The position numbers were made by a program, and so were the translations under genes. From Halomonas sp. (lineage in GTDB: Bacteria; Pseudomonadota; Gammaproteobacteria; Pseudomonadales; Halomonadaceae), in contig JAGYKP010000090.1 of assembly GCA_018401555.1 (NCBI GenBank), positions 1 to 41,170 of the forward strand: a stretch of 41,170 bases of DNA, given 5' to 3'. The notes beneath the pieces are model-generated. The model searched no databases. It had not been told where the DNA came from and was given only the letters and a program-made list of their open reading frames with translations. Every line of letters begins with the position of its first letter. Position 1 is the stretch's first letter. This document shows positions 28,998-40,138 of the stretch, piece by piece.

Positions 28998-30271
28998 TGC
29001 CCGCAATCATTGCCTTCGTCGTGCTGCTGCTGATCGGTGCCCCGGTCGCCGTGGTGATGGCCATGTCGGGGCTGGCCGGCGGCTTCGCCATGGGTGGCGA
29101 GCGCATGCTCGGCATCATCGCCGACCGCATGTTCGCCGGTGTCTCCGGCTTTCTGCTGATCGCCGTGCCCTATTTCATCTTCACTGCCGAGCTCATGAAC
29201 CAGGGTGGCCTGACCCAGAAGCTGATCGCCTTCAACAACGCCCTGTTCGGCCGGGTACGCGGGGCGCTCTCCCACGTCAACATCTCGGTGTCGGTGTTCT
29301 TCGCCGGCCTGACCGGGGCGGCGATCACCGATACCGTGGCGATCGGCAAGATCATGATCCCGGAGATGAAGAAGCAGGGCTATGACGCCGAGTACGCCGC
29401 GGCGATCACCGCCTGCTCGTCGATCATCGGGCCGATCATCCCGCCCAGCGTGGTGATGGTGGTCTATGCGACCCTGCTGCGCGACATCTCGGTGATCGAC
29501 CTCTTCGCCGGGGGCATCATCCCCGGCCTGCTGATGGCCCTGGCGCTGCTCGCGGTGAGCTTCTTCCTGGCCTGGAAACGAGGCTACCCCAAGCAGGCCC
29601 CCACGCCGCTCAAGGTGGCGGCCGTGGCCTTCCTGGTGGCGCTGCCGGCGATGATCGTGCCGCTGATCATCCTCGGCGGCATCCTCTCCGGGCTGACCAC
29701 CATCACCGAGGCCTCGGGCTTCGCCGCCGTCTATGCCATCGCCATCGGCGTGATCTTCTACCGCAACCTCTCCTGGCAGAAGATCTGGCATGCCCTGGTG
29801 GTTACTGTGCGCTTCTCGGGGGTGGTGTTCTTCCTGCTGGCGACCTCGGCGGTGCTCGGCTGGTTTGTCACCCGTTCCGGCATCGCCCGGGACGCGGCGG
29901 GCCTGATCACCACCTTCAGCGACTCGACCTTCCTGCAGCTGCTGCTGGTCTGCGGCCTGCTGATCTTGATCGGCACGGTCATGGACGTGCTGCCGGCACT
30001 GGTGGTGGTGGCCCCGGTGCTGGTGCCGGCGATGATCCAGCTCGGCGTCGACCCGCTGCACTTCGCCATCCTGATGATCGTGGTGCTCAATATTTCCAAC
30101 GTCACGCCACCGGTGGGGATGACGCTGATGACGGCGGCGCGGATCGCCAACGTGCCCTTCGAACGGGCGATCATCGCCTCGCTGCCGTTCTACGTGGCCT
30201 TCATCGTGGTGATCCTGCTGCTGGTCACCTTCCCGTCGCTCTCCACCTGGATCCCCTCGCTGCTGGGCTAG
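28994..30271 (+). CDS. TRAP transporter large membrane subunit (DctM family), system 1
   Basis: The 425-aa subunit with about 12 helices performs sodium-coupled transport. DctM hallmarks are GLTGAAITDTVAIGKIMIPE, ACSSIIGPIIPPSVVMVVYA and, near the end, LNISNVTPPVGMTLMTAARI. It is coupled to dctQ by an ATGA overlap and followed after 80 bases by the RidA gene on the same strand. The gene is intact. Confidence 0.94.
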   Translation: MMPAIIAFVVLLLIGAPVAVVMAMSGLAGGFAMGGERMLGIIADRMFAGVSGFLLIAVPYFIFTAELMNQGGLTQKLIAFNNALFGRVRGALSHVNISVSVFFAGLTGAAITDTVAIGKIMIPEMKKQGYDAEYAAAITACSSIIGPIIPPSVVMVVYATLLRDISVIDLFAGGIIPGLLMALALLAVSFFLAWKRGYPKQAPTPLKVAAVAFLVALPAMIVPLIILGGILSGLTTITEASGFAAVYAIAIGVIFYRNLSWQKIWHALVVTVRFSGVVFFLLATSAVLGWFVTRSGIARDAAGLITTFSDSTFLQLLLVCGLLILIGTVMDVLPALVVVAPVLVPAMIQLGVDPLHFAILMIVVLNISNVTPPVGMTLMTAARIANVPFERAIIASLPFYVAFIVVILLLVTFPSLSTWIPSLLG

Positions 30272-30351
30272 GTAAGCCGCGATTGGAACCATTACTACCA
30301 CCCCGGCCAGGAGTGCGATGTTGCCGGCCGGCTTCCTGCAAGGAGACTCCC

Positions 30352-30708
30352 ATGCGCATCACCTATCACGACAGCAATGCCCGCATGAGCCAGGCCACGG
30401 TGCACAACGGCACCGTCTACCTGGCCGGCCAGGTGCCCGATGACACCAGCGCCGACATGCGCGGCCAGACCGAGCAGGTGCTGGCCAAGATCGACCGTCA
30501 GCTGGCCGCTGCCGGGACCAGCAAGGAGCATCTGCTCAGCGCCCTGGTATGGGTGACCGACATGGGCGAGTTCGCCGAGATGAACGCGGCCTGGGATGCC
30601 TGGGTGGCGCCGGGACGCCCGCCGGCGCGGGCCGCCACCGAGGCGAGGCTGGCGCTTCCCGAGTTCAAGGTGGAGATCATGGTCACCGCGGCATTGCCGA
30701 GCGCATGA
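30352..30708 (+). CDS. RidA family protein (reactive enamine/imine deaminase)
   Basis: This 118-aa protein is of the YjgF/YER057c/UK114 (RidA) family. It shows VHNGTVYLAGQVPDDTSADM, the family TEQVLAKIDRQLAAAG segment and a C-terminal ARLALPEFKVEIMVTAALPS, where the usual RidA arginine is replaced around ATEARLA. RidA members hydrolyse reactive enamines or imines from PLP enzymes; this one belongs to a less studied subgroup. ATG 30352 has AAGGAG eight bases before it, and the stop overlaps the next start (ATGA), so both are translated together. Confidence 0.88.
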   Translation: MRITYHDSNARMSQATVHNGTVYLAGQVPDDTSADMRGQTEQVLAKIDRQLAAAGTSKEHLLSALVWVTDMGEFAEMNAAWDAWVAPGRPPARAATEARLALPEFKVEIMVTAALPSA

Positions 30709-31824
30709 TGACGCGCGCCACCACTGGCTTCTTCTGGCATGAGCGCTGCTTCTGGCACGACCCGGGGGCCATCGGGGTCTTCTCCGCTCCCGGCGAGTTC
30801 CTGCAGCCGCAGCCCGCCTCGGAGAGCCCGGAGAGCAAGCGGCGGCTGAAGAACCTGCTGGAGGTCTCCGGCCTGATCGATCAGCTGGCGGTATGCAAGC
30901 CGCCGCCGGCGCGCCGCGAGGATCTCGAGCGCTTCCATACCCCCCGCTACCTGGAGGCGCTGGCGGCGGGGAGACAGGGGACGCGGCGGTGACGGCGGGG
31001 ACTGCGCCCCCTATACGCCGGGTAGCTTGGCCGCCGCCTGCCAGTCGGCGGGACTGGCCATCGCCGCGGTGGAGGCCGTGGCCAGCGGGGAGCAGCGGCG
31101 CGCCTATGCGCTCTGCCGTCCCCCCGGCCACCACGCCGAGGCCGACCGCGGTCGCGGCTTCTGCCTGCTGGGCAATATCCCGGTGGCCGTGATGCGGGCG
31201 CGTGCCCTGGGACAGGCAGCGCGTGTGGCGATCCTCGACTGGGACGTGCACCACGGCAATGGCCAGCAGGCGGCGTTCTACGCCGACCCCGAGGTGTTCA
31301 CGGTGTCGATCCATCAGGCGGGCAACTATCCGCTGGATACCGGCACCTTCGAGGAGCAGGGGGAGGGGGCCGGCATGGGCGCCTGCCTCAACCTGCCGCT
31401 GCCGCCCGGCTGCGGCCTCGGCGCCTATGACCACGCCATGACCGAGCTGGTGCTGCCGGCACTCGAGGCCTTCGCCCCCGAGCTGATCGTGGTGGCCTGC
31501 GGCTATGACGCCTGTGCCAAGGACCCGCTCGGCAAGATGCTGCTCAACAGCGCGGCCTTCGCGCGCATGACCGCCCAGGTCAGGGACCTGGCCGAACGCG
31601 TCTGCGATGGGCGCCTGGTGATGGTCCACGAGGGCGGCTACTCCGAGGGCTACGTGCCACTGTGCGGCCACGCGGTGATCCAGACCCTGGCCGACAGCGA
31701 CATCTCCGTGCCCGATCCCCAGAACGACGAGATCGCCGCCTGGGCCTACCAGGCCCTGCAGCCCCACCAGCGCGAGCTGATCGACGGCTGGCGTGCGGCC
31801 TGGGCAGCGGCCGGTCGGCTCTGA
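30705..31824 (+). CDS. Histone deacetylase-family amidohydrolase, acetylpolyamine-type (one apparent indel)
   Basis: This zinc amidohydrolase of the HDAC superfamily has about 372 aa. Conserved parts include RPPGHHAEADRGRGFCLLGN (catalytic histidine pair), ILDWDVHHGNGQQ (zinc aspartate and histidine), ACGYDACAKDPLGKM (second zinc aspartate) and VHEGGYSEGYVP. It resembles bacterial acetylpolyamine amidohydrolases, which release acetate from acetylated amines; the exact substrate is open. A net one-base insertion between about 30965 and 31010 breaks the frame; the original likely read YLEALAAG, then GDCAPYTPGS. The start at 30705 overlaps the RidA stop. Linkage to a TRAP transporter suggests use of an imported N-acetylated compound. 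Confidence 0.83.
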
Positions 31825-31870
31825 CCCTCGCCTTCGATCACCGACTCTCTGACTACAGGAACCTGGAATC

Positions 31871-32840
31871 ATGACACCGCTCTTCGATCGCGACGGCTGG
31901 ATCTGGCATGACGGCGAGTGGCTGGCGTGGCGCGATTCTCGCACCCATATGCTGACCCATAGCCTGCACTACGGCATGGGCTGCTTCGAGGGCGTGCGCG
32001 CCTACGCTGGCCCGCGGGGCACGCACCTGTTCCGGGTGGCGGAGCACACCCGCCGGCTGCTGGATAGCGCCCACGCCCTTGATATACCGTTATCTTTCGA
32101 TGACGAGACGTTGATCCAGGCCCAGCGCCAGTGCCTGGCGCGCAACGGCCTGACCAATGCCTACCTCAAGCCGACGGTGTATCTCGGCGCCGAGGGGCTG
32201 GGGCTCAGGGCGAAGGGGCTCACCACCCATGTGATGATTCCTGCCTGGGACCTGGGCGACTACATCTCGCCCGAGGCCGCTGCCATCGGGCTGCGTGCGC
32301 TGACCTCCTCCTGGGCGCGCCACCATGTCAACATCAGCCTGTGCCGGGCCAAGACCAACGGCCACTACGTCAACTCGATGCTGGCGCTCAACACCGCTGT
32401 GAAGGCGGGCTTCGACGAGACGATCATGCTCGACCCGGAGGGTTATGTCGCCGAGGCCTCGGCGGCCAACGTCTTCCTGCTGCGCGACGGCGTACTGCAT
32501 ACCCCTGAGGTGACCTCCTGCCTGCAGGGCATCACCCGCGACAGCGTGATCCACCTGGCCCGCGAGGTGCTGGGCATAGAAGTTCAGGAGCGGCGAATCA
32601 CCCGCGACGAGCTCTATATCGCCGACGAGGCCTTCGTCACCGGCACCGCCGCGGAGATCCTGCCGCTGCGCGAACTGGATGGCCGCCACATCGGCGGGCG
32701 TGCCGGGGCACCGGCGGCGGGTGAGCCCATCGCCAAGGGGCTCGCTGACCGCGCGCCTGCAGCGTCTCTACCGCGATGTCACCCGCGGCCAGTCGGGGCC
32801 GGCCACGGAGGCCTTCGGCGATTGGCTGACACCGATATAG
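31871..32840 (+). CDS. ilvE: Branched-chain amino acid aminotransferase, IlvE type (one apparent indel)
   Basis: This fold-type IV PLP aminotransferase of about 322 aa exchanges amino groups between leucine, isoleucine or valine and 2-oxoglutarate. It contains TWHSLHYG-like HMLTHSLHYGMGCFEGVRAY, LCRAKTNGHYVNSMLALNTA (with the PLP lysine), GYVAEASAANVFLLRDGVL and CLQGITRDSVI. One extra base at 32737-32741 changes the last 30 residues; removing it restores SLTARLQRLYRDVTRGQSGP and a stop at 32838-32840 (323 codons). It could feed leucine into the liu route, or act in the local cluster of RidA and amidohydrolase genes; a D-amino acid or other class IV specificity cannot be excluded. Confidence 0.85.
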
Positions 32841-32891
32841 AACACTGAAGCAGATTTGAAGGGATAACTTCGGAGCCTTGCGCTGCCGTCG

Positions 32892-33815
32892 TCAGCGGCT
32901 CGGCATGGGATAGCGCCGGTCGGCCTTGCCCGCTTTCACCACCTGCCCCGGGGTCTCGTGCCCCAACAGATCGGGCAGGGTGGCCGAAACCGCCAGCAGA
33001 GCGTCTAGGTCAACGCCGGTCGCCACTCCCATCTGCTCGAACATATGCACCAGGTCTTCGGTGCAGACATTGCCGGTGGCGCCGGGGGCGTAGGGGCAGC
33101 CGCCGAGCCCCCAGCGAGGCATCGAAGCGGGTGATGCCGGCCTGCCAGGCGGCCAGGGCATTGGCCAGGCCCATGCCGCGGGTGTTGTGGAAGTGCAGGG
33201 TGAAGGGGATGCCCGGGAAGCGCGCCTGCGCCGCCTCGCAGAGGCGGGCCACCTGGGCCGGGTTGGCCATGCCGGTGGTGTCGCAGAGGGTCACCCCCGT
33301 ACGCCCAGCGCCAACTGGTGCTCGATCAGGTCTAGTACCCGGGCCTGTGGCATCTCGCCCTCGAAGGGGCAACCGAAGCTGGTGGATAGCGAGGCGTTGA
33401 TGAAGACGGCGCGACCCTGTGGATGAGTCCGCACCGCCTCGATAATGGAGGCGAATTGTTCGAGGGACTGCGTCGGGGTCATGCGCAAGTTGGCCAGACC
33501 GTGGGATTCGCTGGCCGACATCACCAAGTTCACCTCATCGACACCGCCCGTTAGCGCACGTTCAGCGCCCTTGACGTTTGGCACCAGCACGGTGATGCCC
33601 ACCCCCGGACGGCGCTGGATGCCGGTGACCACTTCGGCGGCGTCGCGCAGATGGGGGATAGCCTTTGGCGACACGAAGGAAGTGGCCTCGATGCGAGCCA
33701 GGCCGGTGGCAGAGAGGGCGTCGATCAGTTGGATCTTGTCTGCGGTGGGCACGAAGCTTGCTTCGATCTGGAAGCCGTCGCGGGGTGCTACCTCGTTGAA
33801 CTGCAGCTGGGTCAT
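32892..33815 (-). CDS. HMG-CoA lyase-like enzyme, second paralogue (two apparent indels)
   Basis: The N-terminus MTQLQFNEVAPRDGFQIEAS and SATGLARIEATSFVSPKAIP mark an HMG-CoA lyase-like TIM-barrel enzyme. Across breaks it continues VTLCDTTGMANPAQVARLCE, HFHNTRGMGLANALAAWQAG and [20 protein letters not shown] with the catalytic cysteine. It differs from liuE in CDTTGMANP (liuE has GDTIGTGTP), so the substrate may not be HMG-CoA; (R)-citramalyl-CoA or a related 3-hydroxy-acyl-CoA are options. Breaks lie at the C runs 33294-33298 and 33108-33112. It is transcribed after the CaiB-type CoA-transferase, 27 bases apart, implying that the transferase makes the CoA ester this enzyme cleaves. Confidence 0.83.
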
Positions 33816-33842
33816 AGGGGTTATCCTGAATCGCTCGATGGG

Positions 33843-35048
33843 TCAGATGATGCCGGCATCGCGGAGCTTGGTGCGGGTCGCCTCGTCAATACCCAACTCG
33901 TCGAGCACCATCTCGGTGTGCGCGCCGAGGGCGGGGCCTCCGTGGCCGAGACGCCCGGGTGTGGCACTGAGCTTGGGCAGTACCCCAGGTACCTTCAGCG
34001 GCCTGCCATCCGGCCGGGTGAACGACTGGATCATCTCTCGGGCCAGGTAGTGGGGATCGTGGGCGATGTCGGCGGCGGTGTAGGGATAGCCCGCTGGCAC
34101 CCGGGCCTCGTCAAGAGCCGAGAGTATTTCGTCGCGGCCGTGTAGTTGGCTCCAGGCCTCGATGGCAGCGTCGATCTCCTCTGCGCGTCGGCTGCGGCCA
34201 TCGTTATGGGCCAGTTCCGGATCCTCGGCCAGCTCGGGATGGCCGATTACCGTCATAAGCCGCTTGAAGATACTGTCGCCGTTGCCAGCGATCAGTACGT
34301 AGTCTCCGTCCCGAGTGCGGTAGGCGTTGGACGGCGTGATCCCTGGCAGGGCGCTGCCGCTGGGTTCGCGGATCTGACTGCTGGCGTCGTACTCCGGCAG
34401 CAGACTTTCCATCATGGCAAATACTGATTCGTAGAGGGCAACGTCGATCTCCTGCCCCTTTCCGCTGCGGCTTCGCTCCTGGAGTGAGAGCAGGGTGCCG
34501 ATTACCGCGTAGAGCGCGGAGAGGGAGTCGCCGATGCTGACGCCGACGCGCACTGACGGCTCGCCTGGCTGGCCTGTCAGGTAGCGGAGTCCGCCCATGG
34601 CCTCGCCGATCACCCCGAAGCCCGGCTTGTCCCGATAAGGCCCGGTCTGGCCGTACCCGGAGACTCGCACCATGATCAGCCCCGGGTTGGCAGCCGACAG
34701 GGCCTCGTAGCCAAGTCCCCACTGCTCCAAGGTGCCAGGGCGAAAGTTCTCCACCAGCACATCGGCATCGGCAGCTAACCGCCGGACCAGGTCCTGGCCC
34801 TCCGCGGTTCGCAAATCCAGCGAGACGGAGCGTTTGTTGCGGGACTGGACATGCCACCAGAGCGAAGTGCCATCCTCGATCATTCGCCATTTGCGAAGAG
34901 GATCGCCGGTGCCCGGCGGCTCGATCTTGATCACGTCGGCGCCGAATTCACCCAGCATTTTGGTGGCAAAGGGGCCGGCAATCAGCTGGCCCAGCTCGAT
35001 AACCTTGAGCCCGGCCAGCGGCAGCTGGCGTGTTTTCGGGGTCGTCAT
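33843..35048 (-). CDS. CaiB/BaiF family (class III) CoA-transferase
   Basis: This is a 401-aa class III CoA-transferase. The start is ATG 35048 (MTTPKTRQLPLAGLKVIELG) with AAGGAG eight bases upstream, rather than 35141. Family features are IAGPFATKMLGEFGADVIKI, followed by EPPGTGDPLR, NKRSVSLDLRTAEGQDLV and VENFRPGTLEQWGL. At the usual catalytic aspartate position (GYDxxxQAxxG in formyl-CoA transferase) this protein reads GFGVIGEAMGG, with glycine at about residue 145. Many annotated members share such a change, but it leaves the mechanism uncertain. It likely transfers CoA to a dicarboxylate imported by TRAP system 2 for cleavage by the adjacent lyase. Human SUGCT, which makes HMG-CoA, belongs to the same family. 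Confidence 0.9.
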   Translation of the reverse strand: MTTPKTRQLPLAGLKVIELGQLIAGPFATKMLGEFGADVIKIEPPGTGDPLRKWRMIEDGTSLWWHVQSRNKRSVSLDLRTAEGQDLVRRLAADADVLVENFRPGTLEQWGLGYEALSAANPGLIMVRVSGYGQTGPYRDKPGFGVIGEAMGGLRYLTGQPGEPSVRVGVSIGDSLSALYAVIGTLLSLQERSRSGKGQEIDVALYESVFAMMESLLPEYDASSQIREPSGSALPGITPSNAYRTRDGDYVLIAGNGDSIFKRLMTVIGHPELAEDPELAHNDGRSRRAEEIDAAIEAWSQLHGRDEILSALDEARVPAGYPYTAADIAHDPHYLAREMIQSFTRPDGRPLKVPGVLPKLSATPGRLGHGGPALGAHTEMVLDELGIDEATRTKLRDAGII

Positions 35049-35198
35049 GGGAGAGGCTCCTTGTGCGGTCTTCGTCCCATCATGTGATATGGGTCGGTAG
35101 CTTGCCATTAGGCAATCGACAAGCATGGCTTCGTGGATCACGAACCTGCGGGTATAGTGCCTCGATACCTGCTATCGATCCCTTCGCCCGGGGGCCCC

Positions 35199-36879
<1,681 letters not shown>

Positions 36880-37124
36880 CTATGGACACTTCGTATTGGG
36901 AGCTTGGGTCGGCATGCCGTCCTATCCTTCTTTGGTCTTAACAGACCTGTTGCCGGCCGACAGGCCATGTGACATCACGCTATCTTCTGTCATCGTCATT
37001 CGCGAAGCCTGCCTTCTCCAACCTCGATTTGAGCCAGGCCAAAGCTTGTCCCAAGATCAGAATGCCAGAGCCGCCGGACTTGCGGCGGCTCCCCATAGAA
37101 ACAATACCGTCGGGAGAACAACAT

Positions 37125-38099
37125 ATGCGCAAGACGCTACTTGCTACCCTCGCCAGTCTGGGCCTGGCCGCGGCCGCCCCCTTCGCCCTGGCCAGCAGCA
37201 TCGAGATCCAGGTCAATAACACCATGAGCGAGGGCGGTTCCGAAAGTGCCGCCGTCGAGCGTTTCGCCGAATACCTCGAGGAGCAGGCACCAGGGCGTTT
37301 CAATGTACGTCCCTTCCTGGCCGGTTCGCTGGGTGGCGAGAACTCGGTGCTTGAGCTGCTCAACTTGGGTCAGACGCAGATTGCCATCACTGGCGGCAAC
37401 TGGCGCCAACAGTATGCCCCCGAGTATGACGCTATCACTGTGCCGTTCGTGTTCTCGACTTGGGATGAAGTGGATGCCTATATGGAGAGCCCCTCAGGCC
37501 AAAAGCTGGTGGAGGTGGCTGAGGAGAAGGGAGGTATCAAGTACTTCGGTACGCAGCATCGTGGTCCCCGCCACATGACCGCCAACAAGGCAATCCACTC
37601 TCCTGAAGACCTTGAGGGATTCCGCCTGCGTCTGCCGTCTCTTCCGGTCTGGCTGGAAGTATGGGAAGAGATTGGTGCCCAGGTGGTCAACGTACCAGCG
37701 CCAGAAATCTATCTTGCCATGCAGACAGGCCAGGTTGATGGTCATGAAAACTCACTGTCATCGCCTTATACGCGCCGACTGTGGGAGGTTCAGGACCATA
37801 TCATTATGACCAGCCATGTGATGTTTCCCTGGAACTGGGTAGCAAGCAAGCGCTGGTGGGATGGTCTGGATGAAGCGGATCAGGAGCTGATTGCTGAGGC
37901 GATCGAGGTTGCTCGCCATCACGGTACCGAGCGTGAGCGTGAGCTTGATACTTTCTATCTTGAGGAGCTTCAGAAGGAAGGCATGACTGTAATTGAACCT
38001 GAGATTGCGGCCTTCCGTGAGGCAGCCATGCCGGCTATCGATCGAATTCTTTCTGGGATGGCTGAAGGGGTAAAAGATGACGCCCTTGGTAGTGAGTAA
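37125..38099 (+). CDS. TRAP transporter substrate-binding protein (DctP family), system 2
   Basis: The 324-aa periplasmic protein opens with MRKTLLATLASLGLAAAAPF and cleavage near ALA-SS. DctP-family features are RPFLAGSLGGENSVLELLNL, then NKAIHSPEDLEGFRLRLPSL with the ligand arginine, and PAPEIYLAMQTGQVDGHENS. ATG 37125 follows CGGGAG. The 278-base region upstream shows no further gene and should hold the promoter. With the CoA-transferase and lyase in the same cluster the ligand is likely a hydroxy-dicarboxylate; this is an inference from context. Confidence 0.93.
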   Translation: MRKTLLATLASLGLAAAAPFALASSIEIQVNNTMSEGGSESAAVERFAEYLEEQAPGRFNVRPFLAGSLGGENSVLELLNLGQTQIAITGGNWRQQYAPEYDAITVPFVFSTWDEVDAYMESPSGQKLVEVAEEKGGIKYFGTQHRGPRHMTANKAIHSPEDLEGFRLRLPSLPVWLEVWEEIGAQVVNVPAPEIYLAMQTGQVDGHENSLSSPYTRRLWEVQDHIIMTSHVMFPWNWVASKRWWDGLDEADQELIAEAIEVARHHGTERERELDTFYLEELQKEGMTVIEPEIAAFREAAMPAIDRILSGMAEGVKDDALGSE

Positions 38100-38125
38100 G
38101 ACGTTCCCAGCTAGTGTGATGATCT

Positions 38126-38149
38126 CGGCGGCGCCCAAGGGCGCCGCCG
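38126..38149 (+). other. Strong hairpin between dctP and dctQ of TRAP system 2
   Basis: CGGCGGCGCCC (38126-38136) and GGGCGCCGCCG (38139-38149) pair perfectly over 11 bp around a two-base gap. Only a weak T-rich tail follows (TAGTGTTGTAG), so it may be a partial terminator or an mRNA-protecting element, setting the binding protein above the membrane subunits. Confidence 0.6.
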
Positions 38150-38176
38150 TAGTGTTGTAGACAAGAGGAAGGTTTT

Positions 38177-38719
38177 GTGAAGCGAGAAATTGCGTTACCG
38201 CGTACCCCAGTTGATAGGGCGGCATGTCAGCTGATGAGACTCCTGACTCTGGTCTGTGATTTACTGGGCGTATTGCTTCTGGTAGCAGTGTTGCTGCTGA
38301 TTGTGTCAGCCGTGGTGGCTCGGGATCTGCTGCAGGTGGGCATGCCTTGGGCAGAGGAGGTCGCGACACTACTGGCAATTTATGCTGTGGGTTTTGGCTC
38401 ACTTTCCGCGTGGGTGCGTGGGGAGCATCTGCTTGTGGATCTCTTCAGCCACAGTCTACCTGAACTGGCTTTGTCGATTCAGTATCGATTGACCGCGCTG
38501 CTTTCCTGCGTTTTCTTCACTCTGGCAGCTTGGGGTGCGTGGATCATGGCGGATATGAGTGCCAACAATCGTTCGGTATCTCTCGGATTCAGCTTTAGCT
38601 ACCTCTACTACGGCATCTTCATCGGCTTTGCCGGCATGACAATTCTTGCCGCCTGGCAGGCACTGCGTGGCAGAGTTTCCTGGCTTGCGGTCGACGGCAG
38701 CCATGAGGAGGATTCCTGA
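38177..38719 (+). CDS. TRAP transporter small membrane subunit (DctQ family), system 2
   Basis: This is a 180-aa, four-helix membrane protein. It uses a GTG start at 38177 behind AGAGGAAGG, and shows GMPWAEEVATLLAIYAVGFG followed by SLSAWVRGEHLLVDLF, the DctQ pattern. The stop overlaps the dctM start by one base (TGATG). Its base composition is visibly lower in GC than system 1. Confidence 0.92.
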   Translation: MKREIALPRTPVDRAACQLMRLLTLVCDLLGVLLLVAVLLLIVSAVVARDLLQVGMPWAEEVATLLAIYAVGFGSLSAWVRGEHLLVDLFSHSLPELALSIQYRLTALLSCVFFTLAAWGAWIMADMSANNRSVSLGFSFSYLYYGIFIGFAGMTILAAWQALRGRVSWLAVDGSHEEDS

Positions 38720-40014
38720 TGCTTGAGCTAACGATCTTTGTTGGAGGTCTATTGGTCCTGATGATCATAGGCCTTCCGGTTGTAGTTGCTATCGGTATTA
38801 CCTCTTTTATTGCTTTGGCGGTGACCGGTACAGGCGGTCTTCCTGTAGAGTTGATGTCACTACGCATGGTTCAGACGCTAAATAACTTTACGTTATTGGC
38901 AATTCCTCTGTTTATCCTTGCTGCTAACATCATGAATACTGGGTCAACTACTAACCGTATATTCGACTTTGCTACAGCGCTAATCGGTTTTACGCGTGGG
39001 GGGCTCGGGCATGCCAATGTGGTGGCAAGCTCAATTTTTGCGACCATGTCTGGAACCGCTGTAGCCGATGCCGCCGGGCTGGGTAGCATCGAGATCAAAG
39101 CGATGAAAGAACGCGGCTATGATTTAGGGTACTCAACAGGCATTACTGCTGCATCAAGTGTAATTGGCCCGATACTACCGCCGAGCATTGCACTAGTAGT
39201 TTATGGTTGGCTTGCCAACGTGAGCATCGGAGCGCTGTTCATGGCAGGAGTGGTTCCGGGAATTTTGATGGCTTTGCTTCTGATGGGAATGACAGTTTTC
39301 TTAGGTGCGAGTGGCCGTGTGGAAATGCCTGCTTCTGTACCATTTGAATGGAAGGAGGTGGTCAGAACCGGACGGCGAGCCATTTTGCCACTGATCATGC
39401 CGGCAATAATCGTGGGAGGAATCTGGACGGGCCTCTTTACGCCGACCGAAGCGGGTGCCGTAGCATCGCTTTATGCCATTGTGCTGGGCGGATTGATCTA
39501 CCGCGACATGACACTAAAGGCACTCTATCTTGCGTTCCGTAGGACGCTGATGTTCAGCGCAGCAATATTGCTGATTATTGCAGTATCAAGCTTCTATGGC
39601 TGGATTCTGGTCCGAATCGGCATTCCTCAGGCGCTTGCAGGCCAAGTGGCTAGTGTCGATATGCCAACTATCTTTCTGTTACTTATATTCGCGCTATTTT
39701 TCCTTATGATTGGCTGTTTTATGTCGGTGGTGGAGAGTATCCTGATATTTACTCCGATTGTGGTTCCCGCCGCGCTGGCTGCGGGGCTCGATCCTATACA
39801 TTTCGGTATCGTCATGGTGATTACGTTATCAGTGGGGGTCATCACTCCGCCCTTTGGCAACGTGCTGTTCTTGATGGTGGGCATTACTCGGCTTCGGTAC
39901 GGCCAAGTGGTGATGGGAGTGCTCCCGTTTCTGCTCCCCATCTTGGCTACCATCTTGGTCCTTATCGCAGTGCCGGCAGTTGCTACTCTATTGCCGGATT
40001 TGATGGGCTACTAA
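38719..40014 (+). CDS. TRAP transporter large membrane subunit (DctM family), system 2
   Basis: The 431-aa subunit has about 12 helices and DctM motifs: FATMSGTAVADAAGLGSIEI, ASSVIGPILPPSIALVVYGW and SVGVITPPFGNVLFLMVGIT. It is coupled to dctQ. The gene is notably AT-richer than system 1 dctM and the rest of the backbone, which suggests recent acquisition of this transporter from another lineage. It is intact. Confidence 0.94.
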   Translation: MLELTIFVGGLLVLMIIGLPVVVAIGITSFIALAVTGTGGLPVELMSLRMVQTLNNFTLLAIPLFILAANIMNTGSTTNRIFDFATALIGFTRGGLGHANVVASSIFATMSGTAVADAAGLGSIEIKAMKERGYDLGYSTGITAASSVIGPILPPSIALVVYGWLANVSIGALFMAGVVPGILMALLLMGMTVFLGASGRVEMPASVPFEWKEVVRTGRRAILPLIMPAIIVGGIWTGLFTPTEAGAVASLYAIVLGGLIYRDMTLKALYLAFRRTLMFSAAILLIIAVSSFYGWILVRIGIPQALAGQVASVDMPTIFLLLIFALFFLMIGCFMSVVESILIFTPIVVPAALAAGLDPIHFGIVMVITLSVGVITPPFGNVLFLMVGITRLRYGQVVMGVLPFLLPILATILVLIAVPAVATLLPDLMGY

Positions 40015-40138
40015 TTGTGAATAAGGCGCCGCTCATTGATCCTCTCTGCTTTGGTAAGTGGCTGACGCCGGCGTGATGCGTTGAGGTCAGTGGTGGTGGG
40101 CCGTGGTAGCCTGGCGCCAGGCCGAAGGGAGTTCGCCC

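Noticed and set aside
28817..30301. 494-aa open frame opposite dctM of system 1
   Set aside because: Antisense shadow, made largely of H, D, Q and R residues.
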